Shown: positions 5,970 through 13,806 of the stretch, piece by piece
Numbering within the stretch: the first letter of the stretch is position 1
Layout: every line of letters begins with the position of its first letter
Assembly (NCBI RefSeq): GCF_000178475.1
Contig: NZ_ADNY01000027.1
Span: forward strand, 1 to 13,806
DNA length: 13,806 nucleotides
Origin: Lactobacillus amylolyticus DSM 11664
GTDB lineage: Bacteria; Bacillota; Bacilli; Lactobacillales; Lactobacillaceae
Direction of reading: 5' to 3'
Made by a program: the position numbers and the translations under genes
Notes under the pieces: model-generated
Told to the model about the DNA's origin: nothing
Database searches by the model: none
Seen by the model: the letters and a program-made list of their open reading frames with translations, nothing else

Positions 5970-8825
5970 TTATTTTGTTTTATTTGACTTCTTAGCTTCT
6001 TTTGTCAATTCAGTGTCTCTCTTTAAAACAGGAGCAAGATATTGGCCGGTATAGCTTTCTTTAACTTCTGCTATTTCTTCTGGCGTTCCTGTAGCTACGA
6101 CCATGCCGCCGCCATCGCCGCCTTCTGGTCCAAGATCAATCAGCCAGTCCGCACACTTAATCACATCTAAGTTGTGTTCAATAATTAAAACGGTGTTTCC
6201 TTCATCAACCAAACGTTGGAGAACATTCATCAGGCGTTTTATATCATCTGTATGCAGACCAGTCGTTGGTTCATCCAGAATATAGAAGTTTTTGCCTGTC
6301 GACAGTTTTTGCAATTCGGCAGCCAGTTTCATTCTTTGAGCTTCACCACCGGAAAGAGTAGTTGCAGACTGACCAAGTTTTACATAGCCCAGACCTACAT
6401 CGACAATAGTTTGCAGCTTGCGTTCAATTTTTGGAATGTTCTTGAAAAACTCCGTTGCTTCGTTGATCGTCATGTCTAACACTTGGGCAATATTCTTTTC
6501 ACGGTAAGTTACTTCGAGCGTTTCAGAGTTATAACGCGTACCATGGCAGACCTCGCAAGGCACATAAACATCCGGTAAAAAGTTCATCTCAATCTTGATA
6601 ATTCCATCGCCATGACAGGCTTCACATCTACCACCTTTAACATTGAATGAAAAGCGAGCCTTGGTATAGCCGCGCATTTTTGCTTCATTGGTTTGCGCAA
6701 ACAGCGCTCTAATATCATCGAATACGCTAGTATAAGTTGCTGGATTGCTGCGTGGCGTTCTGCCAATTGGGCTCTGGTCAATATCAATAATTTTTTCGAT
6801 ATTTTTATATCCAGTAATACTCTTAAATTTACCTGGTTTAGTTGAATTATGATTTAGCTTTTGTGCTAGAGCCCGTTTCAAAATCATATTAACCAGAGTT
6901 GATTTGCCTGAACCAGAAACACCTGTCACCACGATCAGTTTTCCAAGTGGAAAATCAACATTGATATTTTTTAAATTGTTTTCAGCTGCACTCTTGATTG
7001 TGATCTTTTTGCCATTGCCTTTACGGCGTTTAAGCGGAACAGGTACGAACTTTTTGCCAGAAAGATATTGGCCGGTTAAAGAATTAGGATTTTTTTCAAC
7101 TTCTTGCGGGGTACCAGCAGCCATCACCTTGCCGCCATATATACCAGCACCAGGACCCATATCAACCAAATAATCGGCCTGCCGCATAGTTTCATCATCG
7201 TGTTCAACAACAATCAGCGAATTGCCCAAATCCCGCATGCGTTTCAAAGACTTGATCAAACGATCATTGTCACGCTGGTGCAAACCAATTGAAGGTTCAT
7301 CTAGCACATACATAACGCCGGACAAGTTAGACCCAATTTGGGTGGCTAACCTGATTCGCTGTGCCTCACCACCAGACAAAGTATCAGCAGAACGTGACAA
7401 AGTCAGATAATCAAGTCCAACGCTCACCAAGAAGGAAAGACGATCTCTAACCTCTTTCAAGATCGGTCGTGCAATCGTGGTCTTTTGCTCATTTAACTTT
7501 AGCTGCTTAAAGAATTTAAGTGCTTTATCGATTGATAAATCTGAGGCTTCAGCAATGTCCTTGCCATCAATCTTTACAGCCAAAGCTTTTTCATTCAAAC
7601 GCTTGCCATGACAGGTCGCACAGGTTAATTCCGTCATGTATTTGCCCATCGCATCCCGCATGAATTTTGACATTGGGTGGCGATAGCGTCGATCAATATT
7701 GACCATGATTCCTTCAAATGGCTGTGTGGTATCATTAACGCCAAAATCGCCTGTTAAATGGAATTTAATGGCCTTTTTTGAACCAAATAAAATTGTTTCT
7801 TTTTGGTGTTTGGTTAATTTATTAAACGGCTTATCCATTGGAATTTTCAAAGCTGCACAGGCTTGTTCCAACATGCCGCTATAATATTTGGAATTCTTCC
7901 AGGGAATAAGTGCACCCTCTGCCAAAGTTTTGCTTTTATCGGGGATAACTAAATCTTCATCAACTGAAAGTTTCATCCCTAAACCATCACAGGCCGGACA
8001 AGCACCGAATGGGGCATTAAATGAAAATAATCGTGGTTCCATTTCACCCACTGTAAAGCCACATTTTGGACAAGCATAGTACTCAGAAAAGTTAAGCATC
8101 TTGCCACCAATCACATCAACGTTCATATAGCCATCAGACAAACGCAATGCAGCTTCAACTGAATCAAACAGGCGTGAACGAATGCTTGGCTTAACGATTA
8201 AACGATCAACTACGATATCGATTGAGTGGCGCTTGTTTTTTTTAAGAGAAAAATCTTCGCCTATTTCATGCATTTCTCCATCGACAACCACGCGCACATA
8301 ACCAGCACGTTGAACCCGTTTGAAAACTTCCTTATGCTCACCGCGCTTGTCACGAATGACTGGTGCAAACAATTGAATTTTGCTGCGTTCAGGCAAAGCC
8401 ATGATGCGGTCGACCATTTGATCCACACTCTGACGCTCGATCACAGTACCATCATTTGGACAAATTGGCGTGCCAACTCTTGCCCACAACAAGCGAAGGT
8501 AATCATTGATTTCTGTAACCGTACCAACTGTTGAACGAGGATTATGCGATGTCGTCTTTTGGTTGATGGAAATTGCAGGATTTAAACCATCGATTGAATC
8601 AACATCCGGCTTATCCATTTGTCCTAAAAATTGTCGCGCATAGCTCGAAAGAGACTGAACATAACGCCGTCTTCCTTCTGCATATAAGGTATCAAAAGCT
8701 AAAGAACTTTTGCCTGAACCAGATAAGCCCGTTACCACAACTAGCTTATTCTTGGGAATTGTTAAATTCACATCTTTAAGATTGTGCTCGCGAGCACCAC
8801 GAATTACGATTTGATCATTTGCCAT
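5970..8825 (-). CDS. uvrA: Excinuclease ABC subunit UvrA
   Basis: UvrA is the damage-sensing ATPase of nucleotide excision repair; it loads UvrB onto DNA lesions. The 951 residues form a full-length duplicated ABC ATPase: Walker A loops GLSGSGKS (33-40) and GVSGSGKS (635-642), ABC signatures LSGGEAQR (483-490 and 824-831), and Walker B segments YVLDEP (506-511) and YILDEP (848-853). Zinc-binding CxxC pairs are seen at 252/255 with 276/279 and at 734/737 with 757/760; a further CATC is at 402-405. The ATG at 8825 lies inside the end of uvrB (11-base overlap, sharing ATGGCAAATGA), with GGGAAGA as a modest ribosome binding site, so translation is probably coupled to uvrB. The C-terminal tail is lysine-rich. 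No convincing GC-containing terminator follows. Identity is certain. Confidence 0.98.
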   Translation of the reverse strand: MANDQIVIRGAREHNLKDVNLTIPKNKLVVVTGLSGSGKSSLAFDTLYAEGRRRYVQSLSSYARQFLGQMDKPDVDSIDGLNPAISINQKTTSHNPRSTVGTVTEINDYLRLLWARVGTPICPNDGTVIERQSVDQMVDRIMALPERSKIQLFAPVIRDKRGEHKEVFKRVQRAGYVRVVVDGEMHEIGEDFSLKKNKRHSIDIVVDRLIVKPSIRSRLFDSVEAALRLSDGYMNVDVIGGKMLNFSEYYACPKCGFTVGEMEPRLFSFNAPFGACPACDGLGMKLSVDEDLVIPDKSKTLAEGALIPWKNSKYYSGMLEQACAALKIPMDKPFNKLTKHQKETILFGSKKAIKFHLTGDFGVNDTTQPFEGIMVNIDRRYRHPMSKFMRDAMGKYMTELTCATCHGKRLNEKALAVKIDGKDIAEASDLSIDKALKFFKQLKLNEQKTTIARPILKEVRDRLSFLVSVGLDYLTLSRSADTLSGGEAQRIRLATQIGSNLSGVMYVLDEPSIGLHQRDNDRLIKSLKRMRDLGNSLIVVEHDDETMRQADYLVDMGPGAGIYGGKVMAAGTPQEVEKNPNSLTGQYLSGKKFVPVPLKRRKGNGKKITIKSAAENNLKNINVDFPLGKLIVVTGVSGSGKSTLVNMILKRALAQKLNHNSTKPGKFKSITGYKNIEKIIDIDQSPIGRTPRSNPATYTSVFDDIRALFAQTNEAKMRGYTKARFSFNVKGGRCEACHGDGIIKIEMNFLPDVYVPCEVCHGTRYNSETLEVTYREKNIAQVLDMTINEATEFFKNIPKIERKLQTIVDVGLGYVKLGQSATTLSGGEAQRMKLAAELQKLSTGKNFYILDEPTTGLHTDDIKRLMNVLQRLVDEGNTVLIIEHNLDVIKCADWLIDLGPEGGDGGGMVVATGTPEEIAEVKESYTGQYLAPVLKRDTELTKEAKKSNKTK

Positions 8826-10860
8826 TGAATGTCTTCCCTTTTCTCTTAATCGGCTTCTTGACTGATTTTTGCAATTCCATCATTGCGTCCCGCAAATTGG
8901 CTGCTTCTTCAAAATCGAGTTTTTTGGCAGCTTCTTGCATTTGTGCTTTGAGACTGTCGATCATCTTTTCTTTTTGCTTCTTTGTTAATTCATCGAAGTT
9001 CAAATCAGCAAAGCTATCCGACTTTTTATACTTGTCATCAACTTGCTTGGTCGCTGAAATTGCTTGCCGAATTGGCTTGATAATTGTTTTTGGCGTTATG
9101 CCATGTTCTTTATTGAATTCCATCTGAATCTTGCGCCGACGGTTAGTTGCATCGATCGCTTCGCGCATTGAGTCGGTAATTGAATCAGCATACATGATTA
9201 CTTCACCGTGAGCATTACGAGCAGCCCGACCCATGGTCTGAACTAATGGCCGATATGCTCTTAAGAACCCCTCTTTATCCGCATCCAGAATTGCAACCAA
9301 CGAAACTTCAGGAACGTCAATTCCTTCACGCAAAAGGTTAATTCCAATCAAAACGTCAAACTTGCCCAGTCGCAAATCGCGTAAAATTTGCATTCGTTCC
9401 AGCGTTTTAATATCGGAGTGAAGATAGCGAACCTTTATCCCAAGATCCTTCAAATAATCGGTTAAATCTTCAGCCATCTTTTTAGTAAGCGTAGTTACAA
9501 AAACACGCTCATTTCGTTCAATGCGTTTGTTGATTTCACCAACCAAATCATCGATCTGCCCTTCAATTGGGCGAACTTCTACTTTAGGATCCAGCAATCC
9601 GGTTGGTCGGATAATTTGTTCAACCTTATGATTGGTCCGTTCTAATTCATAATCTCCGGGTGTAGCGGAGACATATAAAATCTGGTTGACATGTTTTTCA
9701 AATTCAGAAAGCTTAAGTGGACGATTATCCAAAGCAGATGGCAAACGGAAACCATAATCAATCAACGTTTTCTTACGATTACGGTCACCATTGTACATCG
9801 CTCTTAATTCCGGCATTGTAGCATGGGATTCGTCGATTAAAATCAAAAAGTCATCTGGGAAGAAATCAAGCAAAGTATATGGTGGTTCACCGGCCTTCCG
9901 CCCTTCCATATGGCGAGAATAGTTTTCAATACCGTTAGTGTAGCCAACTTCACTCATCATTTCCATATCATAAGTCGTTCGCTGCTTAATCCTTTGCGCT
10001 TCAAGCAGCTTGCCTTCGCCTTCGAATTTTTTGACTTGAACGTTCATTTCCTGCGAAATAGCTTGCAATGCACGCCGCATCTGTTCATCGTTGGTCATGA
10101 AGTGCGTAGCTGGGAATAATGAAATACTTTCCCGTTCACCAAAAATTTCACCAGTCAGAGAGTCGATTTCGACAATACGATCAATTTCATCACCAAAAAA
10201 TTCAATCCGATAAGCATGTTTGGAATTACCGGCTGGGAAGACTTCAACAACATCGCCTCGAACGCGGAAACGACCACGTCCAAAGTCGATATCGTTACGA
10301 TCATATTGAATGTTGACGAGATCCCGCAATAAGACGTTTCGCTCAATCTCATCACCTTCATGCAAAGTCAAAACGCTTCTTGCATATTCCCGTGGATCAC
10401 CTAATCCATAAATACATGAAACAGAAGCCACGACAATAACATCGTTTCTTTCCATCAAGGCTGAGGTGGCAGCGTGACGAAGCTGATCAATTTCATCATT
10501 GATCGCAGAATCTTTTTCAATGTAAGTATCTGACTGCGGAACATAAGCTTCCGGCTGATAATAGTCATAGTAGGATACAAAATATTCAACAGCATTATGC
10601 GGAAAAAAGCTCTTAAATTCGCCATATAGTTGTCCAACCAAAGTTTTATTGTGCGATATTACCAAAGTTGGCTTATTTAATTTAGCAATGATATTGGCCA
10701 TTGTGAAAGTTTTACCCGTTCCCGTGGCACCTTCAAGAATCTGTTCTTTATATCCCTTTTTAAAACCAGCGGTAAGTTTATCAATTGCTTGTTGCTGGTC
10801 ACCAGCGGGACTGTATTTAGAAACTAGTTCGAATTTGCGATTTTCTTGTCGTTTAATCAT
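8815..10860 (-). CDS. uvrB: Excinuclease ABC subunit UvrB
   Basis: UvrB is the helicase-like subunit that verifies DNA damage after UvrA delivery and recruits UvrC for incision. In the 681 residues one sees the Walker A motif GATGTGKT (44-51), the aromatic beta-hairpin that clamps DNA ([13 protein letters not shown], about 96-108), the DESH box (343-346), helicase motifs near [10 protein letters not shown] and QTMGRAARN, and a C-terminal UVR domain (about 633-665, [12 protein letters not shown]) for contact with UvrC or UvrA. GAGGAG lies about 10 bases before the ATG. It is first in a uvrB-uvrA operon, with uvrA overlapping by 11 bases. A LexA-like box and a terminator-like hairpin lie upstream, suggesting SOS control. 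Identity is certain. Confidence 0.98.
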   Translation of the reverse strand: MIKRQENRKFELVSKYSPAGDQQQAIDKLTAGFKKGYKEQILEGATGTGKTFTMANIIAKLNKPTLVISHNKTLVGQLYGEFKSFFPHNAVEYFVSYYDYYQPEAYVPQSDTYIEKDSAINDEIDQLRHAATSALMERNDVIVVASVSCIYGLGDPREYARSVLTLHEGDEIERNVLLRDLVNIQYDRNDIDFGRGRFRVRGDVVEVFPAGNSKHAYRIEFFGDEIDRIVEIDSLTGEIFGERESISLFPATHFMTNDEQMRRALQAISQEMNVQVKKFEGEGKLLEAQRIKQRTTYDMEMMSEVGYTNGIENYSRHMEGRKAGEPPYTLLDFFPDDFLILIDESHATMPELRAMYNGDRNRKKTLIDYGFRLPSALDNRPLKLSEFEKHVNQILYVSATPGDYELERTNHKVEQIIRPTGLLDPKVEVRPIEGQIDDLVGEINKRIERNERVFVTTLTKKMAEDLTDYLKDLGIKVRYLHSDIKTLERMQILRDLRLGKFDVLIGINLLREGIDVPEVSLVAILDADKEGFLRAYRPLVQTMGRAARNAHGEVIMYADSITDSMREAIDATNRRRKIQMEFNKEHGITPKTIIKPIRQAISATKQVDDKYKKSDSFADLNFDELTKKQKEKMIDSLKAQMQEAAKKLDFEEAANLRDAMMELQKSVKKPIKRKGKTFNGK

Positions 10861-10878
10861 TTGCCAAAGACTCCTCGT

Positions 10879-10907
10879 AAAAAAAGTTGGACTAAAAGCC
10901 CAATTTT
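10879..10907 (-). terminator. Terminator-like hairpin in the uvrB leader
   Basis: On the minus strand TTGGG pairs with TCCAA (one G-U pair) around a 7-base loop, and a single mismatch separates this from a further AAA/TTT extension. A run of seven T follows directly, ending a few bases before the uvrB ribosome binding site. It could be the terminator of the upstream phosphoglucomutase gene, which has no closer hairpin, or a leader attenuator. The stem is short, so the call is tentative. Confidence 0.45.
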
Positions 10908-10937
10908 CTTATTTTAACGTCTTCAATTTTACTACAT

Positions 10938-10951
10938 CGAACGTGTTTTCG
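10938..10951 (-). promoter_or_regulatory. LexA/DinR-like SOS box upstream of uvrB
   Basis: The minus strand reads CGAAAACACGTTCG, which differs from the Gram-positive LexA consensus CGAAC-N4-GTTCG at one base (fifth position). It lies 78 bases upstream of the uvrB start. uvrBA is a classical SOS operon in Bacillus, so the site makes biological sense. No strong -35/-10 pair is visible next to it; TAAAAT hexamers occur just downstream on the same strand. Binding is inferred. Confidence 0.65.
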
Positions 10952-10964
10952 CACTAAATTTGCA

Positions 10965-12689
10965 TTATTTTAATAGTCTTGACAAAGCATCTTGATAATC
11001 TTCAGCAGCTTTTTCTGCAGTTTCAATATCCTTCCGGTTAACGCCAACATATGCCTTAATAACAGGCTCGGTACCGGATGGACGTAAAGCCACCCAGGTT
11101 TCATCATCTAAGAAGTATTTCAAAACATTTGATTTTGGAAAACCGGTTAAGGCTTCTGAATTGCCATTTTCAGTCGTTATTTGTTCTTCGAAGTCTTGAA
11201 TTTTAACTACTTTGGCACCATTAATTTCAGACAAATGCTCTTGACGAAGACGACTCATTAATTCTGCCATCTTCTTTTGGCCACCGATTCCTGGCATTTC
11301 AATTGCTTTAGTAATTTCATAAGCAACGCCGTATTTCTTCCAGATTTCTTGCAAGCCATCAAAAACGGTCATGTTCTTAGAAGCATAATAGCTAGCTACT
11401 TCTGCAAACATTAAAGCTCCCTGCATAGCATCCTTATCACGAGCAAACGGCTTAAATAAGTAGCCATAGCTTTCTTCAAAGCCCATCAAGAATTTAGCAT
11501 CCTGCGCTTTGTTCATACGATCGACTTCTTCGCCGATGTACTTGAATCCAGTTAAAACATGTTTGGTTTTAATTCCGAAATCCTTAGCAATCTTAAATGG
11601 CAAAGCACTTGAAACTACTGAAGTGACAATTTCATAATTTGCATCCAGCTTGCCGCTTTCTTTCAAGTGAACCAATAAGTAATATGCCATTAAGGTGGCA
11701 ATTTGATTGCCAGTCAATACTTGGAAGTCGCCATTGTCTTTTCTAACTGCGGCACCCATACGATCGGCATCTGGGTCAGTAGCAATAATGACGTTGGCAT
11801 TAACTTTATCGGCCAATTTGAAGCCTGGTTTGAAAACGTCACGGTATTCAGGATTAGGTTTGATTGTTGTCGGAAATTCTGGGTCAATAATTGATTGACT
11901 CGGAACAGGAATAATATTATCAAAGCCGCTTTGTCTAAATGCACGATCATACAGCATCTTGCCTGTACCATGAAGCGGAGTATAAATAATTTTTAGCTTA
12001 TCGGCGTTTTGCTTGATCATTTCTGTATCAATGTTGACTTGTTTCAAGTGTTCAAGATAGGCTTCATCAACATCTTCACCAATTAATTGCAAAAGACCAT
12101 CTGCACGGAGTTGTGGTACCGGAGCAGCCTTAACAGAAAAGATATCCTTTACCTTTTGTGCATATGCAAATAAACGATTAGCATGTTCTGGCGCCATCTG
12201 TGCACCATCTTCGCCATATGCCTTATAACCGTTGTATTGCTTGGCATTATGTGAAGCCGTGATATTAATACCTGCAAAAGTATGCAAATAACGAACGGCA
12301 AATGACAATTCTGGCGTTGGGCGCAAGTCATCAAACAAGTAGACGTGAATGCCATGGGCACCCAAAATTCTTGCAGCATGTTCTGCGAATTCTCTTGAGT
12401 GGTAACGTGAATCAAAAGAAATAGCAACACCACGCTTTTTAGCTTCTTCACCATTTTCGTCGATTAAGCGGGCCCAACCCTCAGTCACGCGACCAATTGT
12501 AAACAAATTAATTCGATTAGTTCCAGGTTCTAGACGTCCACGCATTCCAGCCGTTCCGAAATTGATATCCTGACCAAATGCATCTTCAATCCATTTTTCA
12601 TCTTTACCTAAAGTATTTAATTGATCTTGTAAATAATCTGGCAAATTAGTAGCAGCTTGCCATTGTTCATAAATTTCTTTTGCTAACAT
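10965..12689 (-). CDS. pgm: Alpha-phosphoglucomutase / phosphohexomutase
   Basis: This cytoplasmic enzyme interconverts glucose 1-phosphate and glucose 6-phosphate, feeding UDP-glucose and cell-envelope polymer synthesis. The 574-residue length fits the Firmicutes PgcA-type phosphoglucomutases. Motifs seen in order: substrate-binding FGTAGMRG (44-51), the phosphoserine loop TASHN with Ser146, the metal-binding loop DPDADR (305-310), the sugar-specificity loop GFEES (403-407) and the phosphate-binding loop RPSGTEP (536-542). The GFEES loop and overall length favour glucose over glucosamine or mannose specificity, though a dual phosphoglucomutase/phosphomannomutase activity cannot be excluded. 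GAGG lies 5 bases before the ATG. Both flanking genes run the same way, but the trxB terminator upstream argues for a separate transcript. I saw no convincing promoter hexamers in the AT-rich 98-base gap. Confidence 0.95.
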   Translation of the reverse strand: MLAKEIYEQWQAATNLPDYLQDQLNTLGKDEKWIEDAFGQDINFGTAGMRGRLEPGTNRINLFTIGRVTEGWARLIDENGEEAKKRGVAISFDSRYHSREFAEHAARILGAHGIHVYLFDDLRPTPELSFAVRYLHTFAGINITASHNAKQYNGYKAYGEDGAQMAPEHANRLFAYAQKVKDIFSVKAAPVPQLRADGLLQLIGEDVDEAYLEHLKQVNIDTEMIKQNADKLKIIYTPLHGTGKMLYDRAFRQSGFDNIIPVPSQSIIDPEFPTTIKPNPEYRDVFKPGFKLADKVNANVIIATDPDADRMGAAVRKDNGDFQVLTGNQIATLMAYYLLVHLKESGKLDANYEIVTSVVSSALPFKIAKDFGIKTKHVLTGFKYIGEEVDRMNKAQDAKFLMGFEESYGYLFKPFARDKDAMQGALMFAEVASYYASKNMTVFDGLQEIWKKYGVAYEITKAIEMPGIGGQKKMAELMSRLRQEHLSEINGAKVVKIQDFEEQITTENGNSEALTGFPKSNVLKYFLDDETWVALRPSGTEPVIKAYVGVNRKDIETAEKAAEDYQDALSRLLK

Positions 12690-12747
12690 GAATGCCTCAA
12701 TTCTTATCTAAAATTAAATTCTCAGTTAATATTGTACTATTTTTTGT

Positions 12748-12781
12748 AAAAAAAAGAGACCCACTTAAGTTAAGTGAGTCT
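12748..12781 (-). terminator. Rho-independent terminator of trxB
   Basis: On the minus strand, beginning 6 bases after the trxB stop, AGACTCACT pairs with AGTGGGTCT (one G-T pair). The TTAA sequences flanking the central base could extend the stem inward. CTTTTTTTT follows at once (eight T, plus-strand A run 12748-12755). It is a strong intrinsic terminator separating trxB from the phosphoglucomutase gene. Confidence 0.92.
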
Positions 12782-12787
12782 ATAATG

Positions 12788-13714
12788 TTAGTCATCTAAA
12801 TTTTGAAGATAATTATATGCTTCTTGACCTGCGATGCTGCCGTCTCCAACCGCATTTGCAATTTGACGCAAATCTTTGGCACGAACATCCCCTAAAGCTA
12901 AAATGCCAGGAACTTTTGTCCGCATATGATCATCCGTCTTAACCCAGCCATATTCATCCAAAATATCGAGATTCTTGAATGGAGCCGTTTGCGGAATTAC
13001 ACCAACATAGATGAAAACGCCGGCAACTTGCAATTTCTTTTCTTCACCGGTCTTCTTATCTTTATAAGCAATATCGGTAATTTTATTGCCATCACCTTCA
13101 ATTGCTTGTGTTTGTGCGTTCCAGATAAATTTCATCTTTTTATTGGCAAAAGCCTTCTTTTGCAAATCAGGTTGGGCACGCAATTGATCTCTGCGGTGAA
13201 TAACCGTCACGGATTTAGCTAATTGTGAAAGATAAATTCCTTCTTCAATTGCGGAATCTCCACCACCAATTACGGCAACGTCTTCATCCTTAAAGAAGGC
13301 TGCATCACAGACGGCACAATAGGAAACTCCTCTGCCAGAATATTCTTCTTCACCAGGAACATTAAGCTTTTTATGATCAGCACCCGAAGCAATGATGACA
13401 ACCTTGGCCGTATATTCAGCTGTATCTGTCTTAACAATTTTATTCTCACCATCAAGACTCACAGCTTGTACATCACCGTATTCGAAATCAGGCTTGAATT
13501 TCATTGCTGACTGATACATTTTTTCTGCAAGTTCTGGTCCTTTAACTTCGGTAAAACCAGGATAATTATCAATTGCGTCAGTATTATTCATTTGTCCGCC
13601 ATAAGGTCCACGGTCTAAAATTAGCACATTTAAATTTGCTCGAGCTGCATAAAGTGCTGCAGTTAATCCACCGGGGCCGGCACCAATAATAATTACATCA
13701 TATTCTTTTGCCAT
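12788..13714 (-). CDS. trxB: Thioredoxin-disulfide reductase (NADPH, FAD)
   Basis: TrxB is the cytoplasmic flavoenzyme that uses NADPH to reduce thioredoxin, central to thiol and oxidative-stress balance in catalase-poor lactic acid bacteria. The 308 residues show the FAD-binding GAGPGG (11-16), the redox-active CAVC (Cys133 and Cys136), the NADPH-binding GGGDSA (150-155) with HRR (173-175) for the 2'-phosphate, and the second FAD motif LALGDVR (272-278). The spacing is that of low-molecular-weight bacterial TrxB and not the ferredoxin-NADP reductase-like (YumC) relatives, which lack CxxC. AAAGGG about 10 bases before the ATG is a modest ribosome binding site. It has a good promoter upstream and a strong terminator downstream, so it is probably monocistronic. 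Confidence 0.97.
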   Translation of the reverse strand: MAKEYDVIIIGAGPGGLTAALYAARANLNVLILDRGPYGGQMNNTDAIDNYPGFTEVKGPELAEKMYQSAMKFKPDFEYGDVQAVSLDGENKIVKTDTAEYTAKVVIIASGADHKKLNVPGEEEYSGRGVSYCAVCDAAFFKDEDVAVIGGGDSAIEEGIYLSQLAKSVTVIHRRDQLRAQPDLQKKAFANKKMKFIWNAQTQAIEGDGNKITDIAYKDKKTGEEKKLQVAGVFIYVGVIPQTAPFKNLDILDEYGWVKTDDHMRTKVPGILALGDVRAKDLRQIANAVGDGSIAGQEAYNYLQNLDD

Positions 13715-13747
13715 TTGTTATGCCCTTTCCTTACTTTTCATAAGTGT

Positions 13748-13776
13748 ATTTTACTATGATTAAAACGTTCTGACAA
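13748..13776 (-). promoter_or_regulatory. trxB promoter
   Basis: On the minus strand TTGTCA (13771-13776) and TAAAAT (13748-13753) are separated by exactly 17 bases, one mismatch each from consensus. Transcription would start near 13741, giving a leader of about 27 bases. A perfect TATAAT further upstream (13785-13790) may be a second -10, but its -35 would lie outside the window. Confidence 0.75.
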
Positions 13777-13806
13777 CAAATTTGATTATAAACAACTTTA
13801 AGATAT

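Noticed and set aside
5963..5976. Palindrome AAAATAATTATTTT across the uvrA stop codon as a terminator
   Set aside because: The stem is purely AT and would be too unstable for an intrinsic terminator; uvrA may end further downstream or by another mechanism.
6103..8779. Several antisense open frames of 60-100 codons within uvrA and uvrB
   Set aside because: They lie opposite strongly conserved coding sequence and their translations resemble no family. Long antisense frames are common by chance opposite such genes.
10149..10154. Possible promoters and hexamers inside uvrB and other coding regions
   Set aside because: AT-rich coding sequence yields many chance -10-like hexamers; none had a matching -35 and a gene start behind it.

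Overview
The window reads as chromosomal DNA of a low-GC Gram-positive lactic acid bacterium, most likely Lactobacillus sensu stricto (acidophilus/crispatus/helveticus type). Three things point there: the encoded protein sequences, AGGAGG-type ribosome binding sites, and the neighbourhood trxB - pgm - uvrB - uvrA next to rapZ - yvcK - whiA - clpP. This assignment comes from recalled family resemblance and was not confirmed by a search. I see no mobile element, CRISPR array, rRNA or tRNA. No stretch longer than about 165 bases lacks a gene.

Layout from left to right. A secreted, probably cell-wall-associated protein is encoded on the minus strand (8-1603) and begins with TTG. It diverges from clpP (1769-2356, plus strand), whose promoter is overlapped by a near-perfect CIRCE operator, so HrcA control is likely. 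A bidirectional terminator separates clpP from the convergent cluster rapZ - yvcK - whiA (5265 down to 2409). That cluster has its own extended -10 promoter and closely packed or overlapping junctions. Upstream of it lies a six-helix HdeD/DUF308-like membrane protein gene (5368-5907) with its own terminator and a perfect tandem 10-bp repeat in its leader region. Then come the nucleotide excision repair genes uvrB and uvrA (10860 down to 5970), which overlap by 11 bases and have a LexA/DinR-like box upstream. A phosphoglucomutase gene (10965-12689) and thioredoxin reductase trxB (12788-13714, with a strong terminator and promoter) complete the window.

Functionally this is housekeeping territory: protein quality control (ClpP), redox balance (TrxB), DNA repair (UvrAB), glucose-phosphate and cell-envelope precursor metabolism (Pgm, YvcK, RapZ), and a WhiA-type regulator. 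The only clearly accessory gene is the exported protein at the left edge. I found no convincing undescribed system. The items worth a second look are regulatory: the CIRCE site, the LexA-like box, a terminator-like hairpin in the uvrB leader, the tandem repeat before the HdeD-like gene, and the architecture of the exported protein.
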